A model generated the notes under the pieces. It worked only from the letters and a program-made list of their open reading frames with translations. It did no database searches and had not been told where the DNA came from. Positions 56,762-64,000 of a DNA stretch of 64,000 bases are shown here, piece by piece (position 1 is the first letter of the stretch; the number at the start of each line of letters is the position of its first letter). Made by a program: the position numbers and the translations under genes. The DNA comes from Planctomycetia bacterium (GTDB taxonomy: Bacteria > Planctomycetota > Planctomycetia > Pirellulales > Thermoguttaceae): the NCBI GenBank assembly GCA_030527205.1, contig JAUNBG010000013.1:1-64000 (forward strand). The letters run 5' to 3'.

Positions 56762-56858
56762 TGAAGCCGCCAGGGACGGCAACCTTTGTCATTATAAAAT
56801 TGCCGACGCTGACGGACTGACGAACTTTCTTTAATAATTTGGTTTCAACAGGCTTGAT
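56762..56858 (+). repeat. Family B element
   Basis: GAAGCCGCCAGGGACGGCAA, AAATTGCCGACGCTGACGG and TCAACAGGCTTGATAATAAA match the family. It is upstream of the ThiD2-ThiE gene. I looked for a TPP riboswitch here and did not find its conserved boxes. Confidence 0.5.
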
Positions 56859-56926
56859 AATAAACGAAGGAATTTTTTTCTCTCTTTAAAAGAAACTATT
56901 GAAATTTGTAAGGAATTCCAAGTCAA

Positions 56927-58501
56927 ATGGATTCAAGTTGCAAAGTATTTCGTATTCTTGATGCGGCGACAAATCGAGGGCGGGAAGCGATTCGAGTGAT
57001 CGAAGATTTGATTCGGTTTATTTGCGATGATTGCTCTTTAATGACATTGCTGAAAAACTTTCGTCATGATTTTGCCATTTTAACGAAAGAAATCCCGCAA
57101 ACAGAACGAATGATTTATCGCGATACCGAATTGGATGTCGGAATAACCGTTCAGGGCAAAGGCGAATATTGCCGTTCGTCGTTGATTGAATTGGCAACGG
57201 CAAATTTTTGTCGACTTCAAGAATCGCTTCGAAGTCTGGAAGAATTCTCGAAAATGATTTTGCCGCAAATCTCAACGGAACTCGAACAATTGCGCTATCG
57301 TTCTTATATTTTAGAGAAGAAAACGTTTTCTCGAATGATCGAATATCGAGAAACAGAAATGGACAATTTATCGATTGAGCGCAAAACAGAAGAACTCAAA
57401 TCAAAATCAATCGATTATGGTTGCAAAAAAGAACGGGGAAATCATTTCTTTCAGGAAAAAAATGAATTTCAATGTTCGCTTTTATTTAATCCAAAGCGAG
57501 CCGAACGCATTCGACGTTTGTTTTTTTCGTCTTTATATGTTCTCATTGACGCCCAATGTTCGGACGAACAATTTCTTGAATTGGTTTCTTCCGGCGTCGA
57601 TTTGGTTCAGTTGCGGGACAAGTCGGCAACGGATCGGGAAATTGTCAAACGAGGTCGAGAATTACGGAATTTGATTTCCTGCTTTTTTGATGATATCAAG
57701 ATAAAAAATCAAAACGAAGAAAAATTGAAGGCGTCATATCAAACAAATCAAAATGAGGAAATGACGTTTCGACAGAATAAAAAGACGAAAATGCAACTTC
57801 CGCCGCTTTTGATAATGAATGATCGTCCCGATTTGGCCGTTTTGGCTCATTTTGACGGCGTTCATTTGGGTCAGGAAGAACTTTCTGTTGACGATGCCCG
57901 GAAAATTATCGGTTCTGATTTGCTTGTTGGCTTGTCAACTCATTCTCTCGATCAGGCAAAAGCGGCGTTTCTTGCCGATGTCGATTATATAGGAGCGGGA
58001 CCAATTTTTCCTTCCAAAACGAAAAATTTTGAAACTTTTCCTGGGTTATCCTTTTTAAAGGATTTGGTTGCTTTGCGTTGGTTTGAATCGAAAATGGACG
58101 GGTTCAACGGAAGCAGGTTGACCGAATATGAATCTGATAAAAAGGAATTGGATGAAACAAAGTCCGAAAAATGCGAATTAAGCCAAAAGCGTTGCGAACA
58201 ATTGACTTCAGTTTCTGCGATTTGTTCGTCGAAGTCAGACTTACCGATTAACAATTCGGGATTTTCAATCGATTCGAATAGGAAAGAAAAAGAAAATTCT
58301 TTAACGGAAGTTCGCTTTCAAACAGCTTTTTCCCGCTTTAAACCTGTTTTTGCCATTGGCGGCATTTCTTTGGATAACCTCGAAAGCGTTTTGAAAAGCG
58401 GAATTTGTCGAGTTGCCGTTTCTTCAGCTATTATAAAATCAAACAACATTAATGAAGCGGTTGCAAAATTCAAAGAAAAACTCGAAACAAAGGTTTCATA
58501 A
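56927..58501 (+). CDS. thiE: ThiD2-ThiE thiamine phosphate synthase
   Basis: A 524-residue enzyme that joins the pyrimidine and thiazole halves of vitamin B1. Residues 5-140 are the ThiD2-like N-terminal domain (RILDAATNRGREAIRVIEDLI), as in cyanobacterial and planctomycete proteins. Residues 190-520 are the ThiE TIM barrel: YVLIDAQ, VDLVQLRDKSATDREI, LLIMNDRPDLAV, DGVHLGQEEL, GLSTHSLDQAKAA, DYIGAGPIFPSKTK, FAIGGISLDNLE and VAVSSAI. Two low-complexity insertions interrupt the barrel at about 250-285 and 380-465; the core motifs on both sides are intact, so the enzyme should work. AAGGAATTCC precedes the ATG. No other thi gene is in the window. Confidence 0.9.
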   Translation: MDSSCKVFRILDAATNRGREAIRVIEDLIRFICDDCSLMTLLKNFRHDFAILTKEIPQTERMIYRDTELDVGITVQGKGEYCRSSLIELATANFCRLQESLRSLEEFSKMILPQISTELEQLRYRSYILEKKTFSRMIEYRETEMDNLSIERKTEELKSKSIDYGCKKERGNHFFQEKNEFQCSLLFNPKRAERIRRLFFSSLYVLIDAQCSDEQFLELVSSGVDLVQLRDKSATDREIVKRGRELRNLISCFFDDIKIKNQNEEKLKASYQTNQNEEMTFRQNKKTKMQLPPLLIMNDRPDLAVLAHFDGVHLGQEELSVDDARKIIGSDLLVGLSTHSLDQAKAAFLADVDYIGAGPIFPSKTKNFETFPGLSFLKDLVALRWFESKMDGFNGSRLTEYESDKKELDETKSEKCELSQKRCEQLTSVSAICSSKSDLPINNSGFSIDSNRKEKENSLTEVRFQTAFSRFKPVFAIGGISLDNLESVLKSGICRVAVSSAIIKSNNINEAVAKFKEKLETKVS

Positions 58502-58571
58502 ATTTGTCTTGACATTCATTTTGTCAAAGAAAAAAACATTTCTGACTTTTATTAATTGGGAAAAAATCCCA

Positions 58572-58672
58572 AACGCCAATATAAGCGACAGGTTTCGCCC
58601 TTTTTAATCCGTTCGTCGTTATCAGGGTTATGACTTCAATATTGGGCGTTTTTATTGGGCTTGAGCATCGAC
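58572..58672 (+). repeat. Family B element
   Basis: AACGCCAATATAAGCGACAG, TCGTCGTTATCAGGGTTATG and TTGGGCTTGAGCATC resemble the family. It ends about 70 bases before the C25 peptidase start and has the same orientation. Confidence 0.45.
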
Positions 58673-58739
58673 GCCGAAGCCGAATTTTGTAGCATTTATA
58701 AAATTATAATAATTGAACCGTTTCAAATCGGAGCATTTT

Positions 58740-60872
58740 ATGAATCCGTTTTCCGTTCATCGTCAGACTTTGGCAAGCTTGCGAAATCAAGTTGCAAAAT
58801 ATTTGTTCGAAATCAATCGAAATAGAACTTTTGGGAGTCTGTTTCTGATTTGGGTTATGTTGACCAATAATTGTCTCAATGGAATGGATTCTGATGCAAA
58901 GACAAAAAAAGTCGTCGAATCGAACGTTGCGATTGTTTGTCCTTTTGAATATCAAGCCGGTTTAAAATATTGGATTCAATATCGAAAAAGTCAAGGTTTT
59001 GTCATTCATTTGATAACAGAACCGGAGCCGGTCTCTTCTTTGGTTGGGAATCATCAAAATGAAATTCAGCTTCAACCGCAAACGTCGCCGCAGAATATTC
59101 GTCTTAAAATTCGAGAACTTAACGATCGAATTCCTCTTTCGGCGATCATTCTTGTCGGCGACGGTTTTCCGACCGAAAAGACCCTTTTTGGCTGGCGCGA
59201 TGTTATTCCCGCCGCTCGCGTTCCGGCCAAAATCATTCAAAAATTTGGCGACGAAAACGATATTGCTTCCGATTCCTGGTTTGCCGATCTTGACGACGAC
59301 GGTTTTCCTGATATTCCAATTGGTCGATTGCCTGTCCAATCGAATCAGGAGTTGATTGAGTTGACTCAACGGATTATTGATTATGAATCCAATGTCCCGT
59401 CAGGAAATTGGCAAAGACGAATTAACCTTATCGCCGGCCTCGGAGGTTTTTCGCCCATTGTTGATCAGGTTATCGAATCAACGGTTCGCGCTTTGTTTAA
59501 CGAGCTTTTATCAAACGATTTCGAATTGACTTTGACTCAGGCAAATTGGAAGGGCGCTTATTGTCCTAATCCGCTCAAATTTCGCCAAACGACAATTAAT
59601 CGAATGAATGAAGGGGCGCTTTTTTGGCTTTATTTGGGGCATGGCTTTCATCAAGGCCTGGATCGTTTTGAAACGCCCCAAGGTTATATGGACATTTTTC
59701 GTTTTCAGGATATCGAATCCGTCCATTGCGATTTTCCGCCCATTCTTCTTTTTTGTGCTTGTTATACCGGAGCGTTCGATGCTTCTGAAGATTCGCTTGC
59801 AGAACGAATTATGATTGGCCCGAAAGCTCCGATTGCGGTTTTGGCGGCGAGCCGAACCTCAATGCCTTACGGAATGTCGATTTTTGGCGCTGAATTGCTT
59901 CAGGAAATTTCACAAAATTCATTTCCTTTTGAAAATAATTCGGTTTTGCTTTCCGATTCAGGCAAAAAATATTTGAGTTCGCAGGAAATTCGATTGGGAC
60001 AACTTGTTTTTAACGCCAAAAAACGAATGATCAAAAAAATAAAAGAAATGTCTGACGATTCAAAGGAACGAGGCAAAGTTCAATCCAAAATGTCAAATGA
60101 AGTTTCAAAACAGTCTTTGGCAGATCATGTTTTAAATAAACAAGAAAAGAGCGATCATTTAAATCATTTAACTGAGATTTCAGAAAAGTTGCAAAAACAA
60201 CAAACCAGTTCAATTCTCGAAAAAATTGATGCTCTTGCAAAAGTTTTTGATCCCAATCCAAAACAACTTGACGATCAATTGGAAGATCATATTCATCTTT
60301 TCAATTTATTTGGCGATCCGCTTTTAAGAATTCGATTTCCGCAGCAAATTCAGATTGACGCTCCGGAAATTGCTTATGCTGCTCATTCGATAACAATATC
60401 GGGCAAGATCGAACCGATCAAGAAGAACAATTTTGATGTTTCTGTTGAACAATATTCTGAAAAAGCAGCAGAAAACAAATCCGAAAATTTGCTGGAAAAA
60501 TCGTTTGAGAAAAATGAAAACGAACAAAATGTTTCGTCAAAAGTTCTCATTGAGCTTGTTTTGCCTCGAACTCGATCTCCGATTCCAAAACCTCGAAGAA
60601 AAACTTTTGAATTGACGGCAGAAGAAATTAATAATTATGAAACGGTTTATGCAGCGGCCAATCAACCCGTTATTAAGTCTTTAACGACGAATTTGAATGA
60701 TTGTTGTTTTTCGACTGAATTTTTGATTCCAGAAGGAATTTCCGGAAGATATTTTCTTCGCGTTTTGATCGAAGGGGTTCCAGATATTTATGTCGGTTCA
60801 AAAGAATTAACCATTCGCCCTTTTGATTCGACGGCAGTTCGTCCCAGCGCTTTTTACGAAGATCAAAAATAA
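58740..60872 (+). CDS. Gingipain-like C25 cysteine peptidase
   Basis: A 710-residue exported protein (hydrophobic segment about 30-48). The region at about 60-400 has the caspase-like fold of peptidase family C25. The beta-strand LSAIILVGDG is followed by SWFADLDDDGFPDIPIGRLP, as in gingipains; the catalytic His is H301 in LGHGFHQG, and the catalytic Cys is C341 in CACYTGAFD. Family members cut after Arg or Lys at the cell surface. A Lys/Glu/Gln-rich linker (about 435-515) follows, and then a beta-rich C-terminal domain with a second charged insert (about 570-600). No C-terminal sorting domain is visible. GGAG lies nine bases before the ATG at 58740, which was chosen over a TTG at 58713. Confidence 0.85.
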   Translation: MNPFSVHRQTLASLRNQVAKYLFEINRNRTFGSLFLIWVMLTNNCLNGMDSDAKTKKVVESNVAIVCPFEYQAGLKYWIQYRKSQGFVIHLITEPEPVSSLVGNHQNEIQLQPQTSPQNIRLKIRELNDRIPLSAIILVGDGFPTEKTLFGWRDVIPAARVPAKIIQKFGDENDIASDSWFADLDDDGFPDIPIGRLPVQSNQELIELTQRIIDYESNVPSGNWQRRINLIAGLGGFSPIVDQVIESTVRALFNELLSNDFELTLTQANWKGAYCPNPLKFRQTTINRMNEGALFWLYLGHGFHQGLDRFETPQGYMDIFRFQDIESVHCDFPPILLFCACYTGAFDASEDSLAERIMIGPKAPIAVLAASRTSMPYGMSIFGAELLQEISQNSFPFENNSVLLSDSGKKYLSSQEIRLGQLVFNAKKRMIKKIKEMSDDSKERGKVQSKMSNEVSKQSLADHVLNKQEKSDHLNHLTEISEKLQKQQTSSILEKIDALAKVFDPNPKQLDDQLEDHIHLFNLFGDPLLRIRFPQQIQIDAPEIAYAAHSITISGKIEPIKKNNFDVSVEQYSEKAAENKSENLLEKSFEKNENEQNVSSKVLIELVLPRTRSPIPKPRRKTFELTAEEINNYETVYAAANQPVIKSLTTNLNDCCFSTEFLIPEGISGRYFLRVLIEGVPDIYVGSKELTIRPFDSTAVRPSAFYEDQK

Positions 60873-60897
60873 TTGAATCAATTCATTATTGATTTTG

Positions 60898-61006
60898 TTT
60901 TCAAACGAAACTGGACAACGGTTTCGAGTTTTCATAATCCGCCTGTTTGTTTGCGGGCTTCGAATAAAAAGAAAAGCGATTATCAACAGGTTTAAAGCAT
61001 AAACGA
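60898..61006 (+). repeat. Family B element
   Basis: ACTGGACAACGGTTTCGAG, CGCCTGTTTGTTTGCGGGCT and CAACAGGTTTAAAGCATAAA match the family. It lies in the 491-base gap before the small conserved gene. Confidence 0.5.
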
Positions 61007-61069
61007 TCTAACATTTTAAAAGCAAGAGCTCTTTTTTCATAAAAAACAAAATATTTTAGCCGGTTTGAA

Positions 61070-61097
61070 CTGGAAATGATATTTTTCCAGCTTTTTT
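61070..61097 (+). terminator. Intrinsic terminator
   Basis: CTGGAAA and TTTCCAG pair around a seven-base loop and are followed by C and seven T residues. It probably ends the C25 peptidase transcript, 200 bases after the stop. Confidence 0.8.
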
Positions 61098-61243
61098 TAA
61101 AAAATTCTCGACAAAATTACTGAAATATGTTTATACTAATGTTAGAAGATAATGTTTTTGATCCTCTTCTTTTCTTTTTTGGATAGGAAGTTGATCCAGA
61201 GAGGAATTTATTTCTCAAAAAAGAGCATACTAGTTGTTTTATT

Positions 61244-61346
61244 ATCGAAGCTGGAATGAACAACAGACTTCGGCTTCAATAACCCAGCCGTTGTTGTCGG
61301 ATCTATAAATCTGCAGATTCGAGACGATCAACAGGCTTGAGTATAA
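61244..61346 (+). repeat. Family B element ending in TATAAA
   Basis: GAAGCTGGAATGAACAACAG, CCGTTGTTGTCGGATC and CAACAGGCTTGAGTATAAA match the family. The TATAAA ends 17 bases before the ATG at 61364. Confidence 0.58.
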
Positions 61347-61363
61347 AAAGGCGAATAAATCAA

Positions 61364-61834
61364 ATGGCAAACGAACCGCAATATTTATTTTCCCAAATTG
61401 ATGTCGCAACAGCAGGAAATGCGCCACAAATAACCGTCAAACAAAATGGCAAGGAAGATATAAGCAGCCTTTTGCGCGAATTGATTATTGCGCAACATCG
61501 TCAAAATGAACTTCTGGAAGAGGTCGTTGAACATATGAGTCAAGCGCAACGACAGCGAATGATTGAGCTGGCTCATTGGAAAAAGGAAAACCCTCAATTA
61601 GCCAAATTCTGCAAAAGCGCTGCCGATAAACTCAATCAGGTTCAAACGGATTATATAACGTCGTTAACGGAAGAAATTGATGAAAATATTGAAAATATTC
61701 AGGAAAGCGAATATTATTTCAATGAATTTATCGATCGATATGGCCCCCGTTTTATGCATTTGTCGAGCATGCTTCAAGTTCTCGCTCAGCTTGGAAACGC
61801 TCCTGATCTCGTTCCGACTCAATCTCGAAAATAA
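61364..61834 (+). CDS. Conserved planctomycete protein of unknown function
   Basis: A 156-residue soluble, mostly helical protein. Residues 30-90 are a helical stretch rich in Gln and Glu (LRELIIAQHRQNELLEEVVE, RQRMIELAHWKKENPQLA), and the end has NEFIDRYGPRFMHLSSMLQVL. I recall very similar proteins in many planctomycetes, without a known function. It has no signal peptide. The ATG at 61364 (MANEPQYLF) was chosen over a TTG at 61337 that lies inside the family B tail. The propeller gene starts 19 bases after the stop, so the two are probably co-transcribed. Confidence 0.75.
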   Translation: MANEPQYLFSQIDVATAGNAPQITVKQNGKEDISSLLRELIIAQHRQNELLEEVVEHMSQAQRQRMIELAHWKKENPQLAKFCKSAADKLNQVQTDYITSLTEEIDENIENIQESEYYFNEFIDRYGPRFMHLSSMLQVLAQLGNAPDLVPTQSRK

Positions 61835-61853
61835 TCGCTGGTTTGGATTGATT

Positions 61854-62981
61854 ATGCGAACAAATTTGATTTTTTTGATCGTTTTTTTAATAAATGCCTC
61901 GTTTTGCTTTTCTCAAGAAACTCAGCTTGATCAAGAAAGTTTGAAAGTTTTTTTTCGTCAAACGTCAACAGGAAGCGGTTTTATTTCCAATGGGTTTCCT
62001 GTTGATTGGGATTTGCTTTGGAATCATCAACCGGAAAACCCAGAATTTTGGATTGAAAATACGCCCATTATTGTTAATTCTGTTGTTTATGTTGGAAATT
62101 CGCACGGAATTGTTTTTGCGTTAAATTTATCTGACGGGACTCCGGTTTGGTCTTATAATACGGATTCAATGTTTCAGGCTTCGCCTTTTTATTTGGATCA
62201 AACCATTTTTATTGGAGACGTTGACGGCGTTTTTTATGCGTTGAATGCGGAAAACGGCGATTTGAAATGGCAGTTTGTTGCAGAAGGATTGATTAAGGGA
62301 AGCGCAAACGGTCTCCGCGAAAAAATTGTTTTTGGTTCCGAGTCGGGAATCCTTTATTGTTTAAATCGACAAACGGGCGAATTGATTTGGAAATATCAAT
62401 GTCAGGATCAAATTCAATCGTCGCCGGTTATTGCTCAAAATAAGATTTTTCTTGCTGGATGCGACGCTCATTTGCATATCGTTGATTTGGAATCAGGGGT
62501 TTTGGAACAAAAAATAGCTTTGGATGCTCCGACAGGTTCAACGCCGGCCATTTGGGGGGATTGGGCTTTTTTGGGAACGGAAGGGAATGAGTTTTTGGCT
62601 CTTGATTGGAAAAAAGGAGAAGTCGTTTGGCGATTTCCGCTTAAACATTCCGTTCGAGCTCCTGCTGCGGTTGACGGTCAACGAGTTTTTTTTGGTTCTC
62701 AAGGACGACAGTTTTTCGCTGTTGATATGAAAACGGGTCAAGAAATATGGCAAAACAAATCGAAATCTCGTTTTGAGGCGGCTGTTCTTTGTTCTGAAAA
62801 TCAGGTTGTTTTGATTTCGCAAAACGGAATTCTCGAAATTTGCGATTCCAAAACAGGAGAATCCCTCGTTCAAATTGAATTGGAAGGACGCGTCAATGGG
62901 GCGCCATTTATTGCTCAACACAAATTGGTCGTTGGAACGGATCTGGGCGTCGTTCATTGTTTTGGATCTTTGAAAAACTGA
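61854..62981 (+). CDS. Secreted PQQ-type beta-propeller protein
   Basis: A 375-residue exported protein (signal peptide about 1-20, ending FCFSQ). At least six units of the PQQ/YWTD-like kind follow, for example VYVGNSHGIVFALNLSDGTPVWSY, FIGDVDGVFYALNAENGDLKWQF and VFFGSQGRQFFAVDMKTGQEIWQN. The overall form is that of BamB-like outer-membrane assembly proteins, although no lipobox is present. It is probably a binding scaffold rather than an enzyme. It lies 19 bases downstream of the conserved small protein gene. An open frame reaches further upstream but overlaps that gene and lacks a signal, so the ATG at 61854 was chosen. Confidence 0.82.
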   Translation: MRTNLIFLIVFLINASFCFSQETQLDQESLKVFFRQTSTGSGFISNGFPVDWDLLWNHQPENPEFWIENTPIIVNSVVYVGNSHGIVFALNLSDGTPVWSYNTDSMFQASPFYLDQTIFIGDVDGVFYALNAENGDLKWQFVAEGLIKGSANGLREKIVFGSESGILYCLNRQTGELIWKYQCQDQIQSSPVIAQNKIFLAGCDAHLHIVDLESGVLEQKIALDAPTGSTPAIWGDWAFLGTEGNEFLALDWKKGEVVWRFPLKHSVRAPAAVDGQRVFFGSQGRQFFAVDMKTGQEIWQNKSKSRFEAAVLCSENQVVLISQNGILEICDSKTGESLVQIELEGRVNGAPFIAQHKLVVGTDLGVVHCFGSLKN

Positions 62982-63156
62982 TTTTATTTCAACGAAGCGA
63001 TTTTTGTTCAAATCTGTTGAACGTTTGATCGTTGTATTTGCAAACGCGTCAAGGCAGATCAAAGTTTAAAGCGGAAAAAGGGTCGGTTATCCAGACGGAT
63101 TCGGCCTAAAACGGTTAAAATTTTGATCTGTTTGAAAACAATAGAATTTTTAAATA

Positions 63157-63270
63157 AGCAAGTTCTAAAAAACCGCCGGGGGCGCGGACATTTCGTCCGC
63201 AGAAACTGGTTTTTGTGGCGTTTTTTCGAATGGAGTTTATTGCAAAAAACAGTTTTTTAAAACTTCCTAA
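63157..63270 (-). repeat. Family A MITE-like repeat, copy 11 (reversed, subtype A2)
   Basis: CAAGTTCTAAAAAACC at the left, GCGGACATTTCGTCCGC inside, body GAATGGAGTTTATTGCA reversed, and TTTTTTAAAACTTCCT at the right. It lies between the propeller gene and the DUF6807 gene; the rest of this 402-base gap shows no gene. Confidence 0.85.
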
Positions 63271-63383
63271 AATATTTTTCTAATAAAACCGTTATCGGTT
63301 TTGAGATCAAGTTTGATATTTTTTAATTTTAATGTTGTTTTATGGACAACATTTTTTATTCATTTGAAATTCGAAGCCTAATA

Positions 63384-64000
63384 ATGAAAATGATTGTTCA
63401 AATATTGATTTTGCTTGTTTTTGTTTCAGGGATGAACAATTTCTTTCTTTTGGCAACTCCAAGTTTGGCGGGAGAGAATGAAATTCCGACTCTGTCCAAT
63501 GATTCAACGATTTTGGAACATCCAAATCGTCCTGTTTCTTCAAACGAGTTTGTCTCTTTTGACAATCAGTTGAGTTCTAAAAATAATTTTGAAATTCAGT
63601 TGAAACAGGACGCGGTTCCTATCGAAAACTCTTTTTATCAATTTGAGTTTCCAAATAATCAAGAAGTTTTGTATCGAAAAGAGTTGGATTCTCATTTGGA
63701 AACCTGCCGCATTTTCCTGGACGGGACTTTTTTTGCGGAATTCCGAACCAATTATCGAGGAACTCCAATTGTCTGGCCGATCTGTTCTGAAAACGGAACG
63801 ATTATGACGCGATCCTATCCAATGATCGAAGATGAAAAAATCGACGAGCTTCCGGAATCCAATGATTACGAAATTCAATATAAAAACGTTATTCAAAATG
63901 CTTTGGTTGCATCTGTTGCTGAGTCAAAGGATCATCCGCATCAACGTTCGCTTTGGTTTACGCATGGAAACGTCAACGACTGCGATTTCTGGGCTTTAAC
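63384..64000 (+). CDS. Secreted DUF6807 (PmoA-like) protein, truncated by window end
   Basis: The first 205 codons of a gene that runs off the window. A signal peptide (about 1-30, ending SLAGENE) is followed by a beta-rich domain. DHPHQRSLWFTHGNVNDCDF near residues 184-203 is the hallmark of the DUF6807 family, annotated in databases as PmoA-related but without a proven role in methane oxidation. Such genes are frequent in planctomycetes next to sugar-oxidation genes. A start at 63342 would add 14 residues before the signal peptide. Confidence 0.8.
   Translation, partial: MKMIVQILILLVFVSGMNNFFLLATPSLAGENEIPTLSNDSTILEHPNRPVSSNEFVSFDNQLSSKNNFEIQLKQDAVPIENSFYQFEFPNNQEVLYRKELDSHLETCRIFLDGTFFAEFRTNYRGTPIVWPICSENGTIMTRSYPMIEDEKIDELPESNDYEIQYKNVIQNALVASVAESKDHPHQRSLWFTHGNVNDCDFWAL

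Noticed and set aside
56712-56926. TPP riboswitch before ThiD2-ThiE
   Set aside because: The CTGAGA and ACCTGATCTGG-type boxes are missing. The sequence is a family B element.
63340-63896. Minus-strand frames at the window end
   Set aside because: They are antisense to the DUF6807 gene, whose signal peptide and DHPHQRS motif are clear.

Overview
The window is AT-rich DNA that most resembles a member of the Planctomycetota. I infer this from family content, not from a marker-gene search. The supporting families are a planctomycete-style RuvB, a DUF4129/DUF4350 protein, an ECF sigma factor with a DPVDVLQDAF motif, a ThiD2-ThiE fusion, two paralogous secreted proteins with a GKxYRLRL core, a DUF6807 protein, a GH127 arabinofuranosidase, a gingipain-like C25 peptidase, and a cytochrome b fused to cytochrome c. 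Many proteins carry long Asn/Ser/Lys/Glu-rich linkers.

Layout. 1-13300 is almost all minus strand: a DUF4129/DUF4350 membrane pair, GltS, RuvB, a secreted HExxH peptidase, a TPR protein and a membrane-anchored unknown. 13800-15870 holds two paralogous secreted proteins. 16100-23440 is minus again: a large membrane protein, an orphan corrinoid-binding protein, and a two-gene Rieske / cytochrome b-c unit. 24400-37320 is plus: a CrtI-like FAD enzyme, RNase D, a tandem SGNH esterase, an MgtC-DUF4010 protein, a DUF2868-like / DUF3482-like GTPase pair and enolase. 37830-44140 is minus: a glycosyl-hydrolase-like protein, an SGNH esterase fused to a propeller, and an aminotransferase. 44650-64000 is plus: ExbB, two ExbD proteins, a Hanks-type kinase and an STN-like secreted protein, then peptide deformylase, GH127, an ECF sigma factor, ThiD2-ThiE, a C25 peptidase, a conserved small protein, a PQQ-type propeller, and the start of a DUF6807 protein.

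How the genes fit together. The Rieske and cytochrome b-c proteins should form a quinol:electron-acceptor oxidoreductase, but both ligands of haem bH appear to be replaced. The ExbB/ExbD/ExbD/kinase/STN group looks like an energised envelope system linked to Ser/Thr phosphorylation. The esterases, GH127, the glycosyl-hydrolase-like protein and the DUF6807 protein point to polysaccharide or glycoside breakdown.

The intergenic DNA is unusually rich in dispersed repeats. Family A (about 110 bp, MITE/REP-like, perfect terminal inverted repeats, internal hairpin) has 11 clear copies and one decayed copy. Family B (about 100 bp) lies mostly just upstream of genes in the same orientation and often ends in a -10-like TATAAA/TATAAT. 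Family C (about 140 bp, GC-rich) has five copies, three of them inside a 308-bp tandem triplication that duplicates the region next to the ruvB start. Family D (about 230 bp) has two copies. I found no tRNA, rRNA, CRISPR array, transposase or phage gene.
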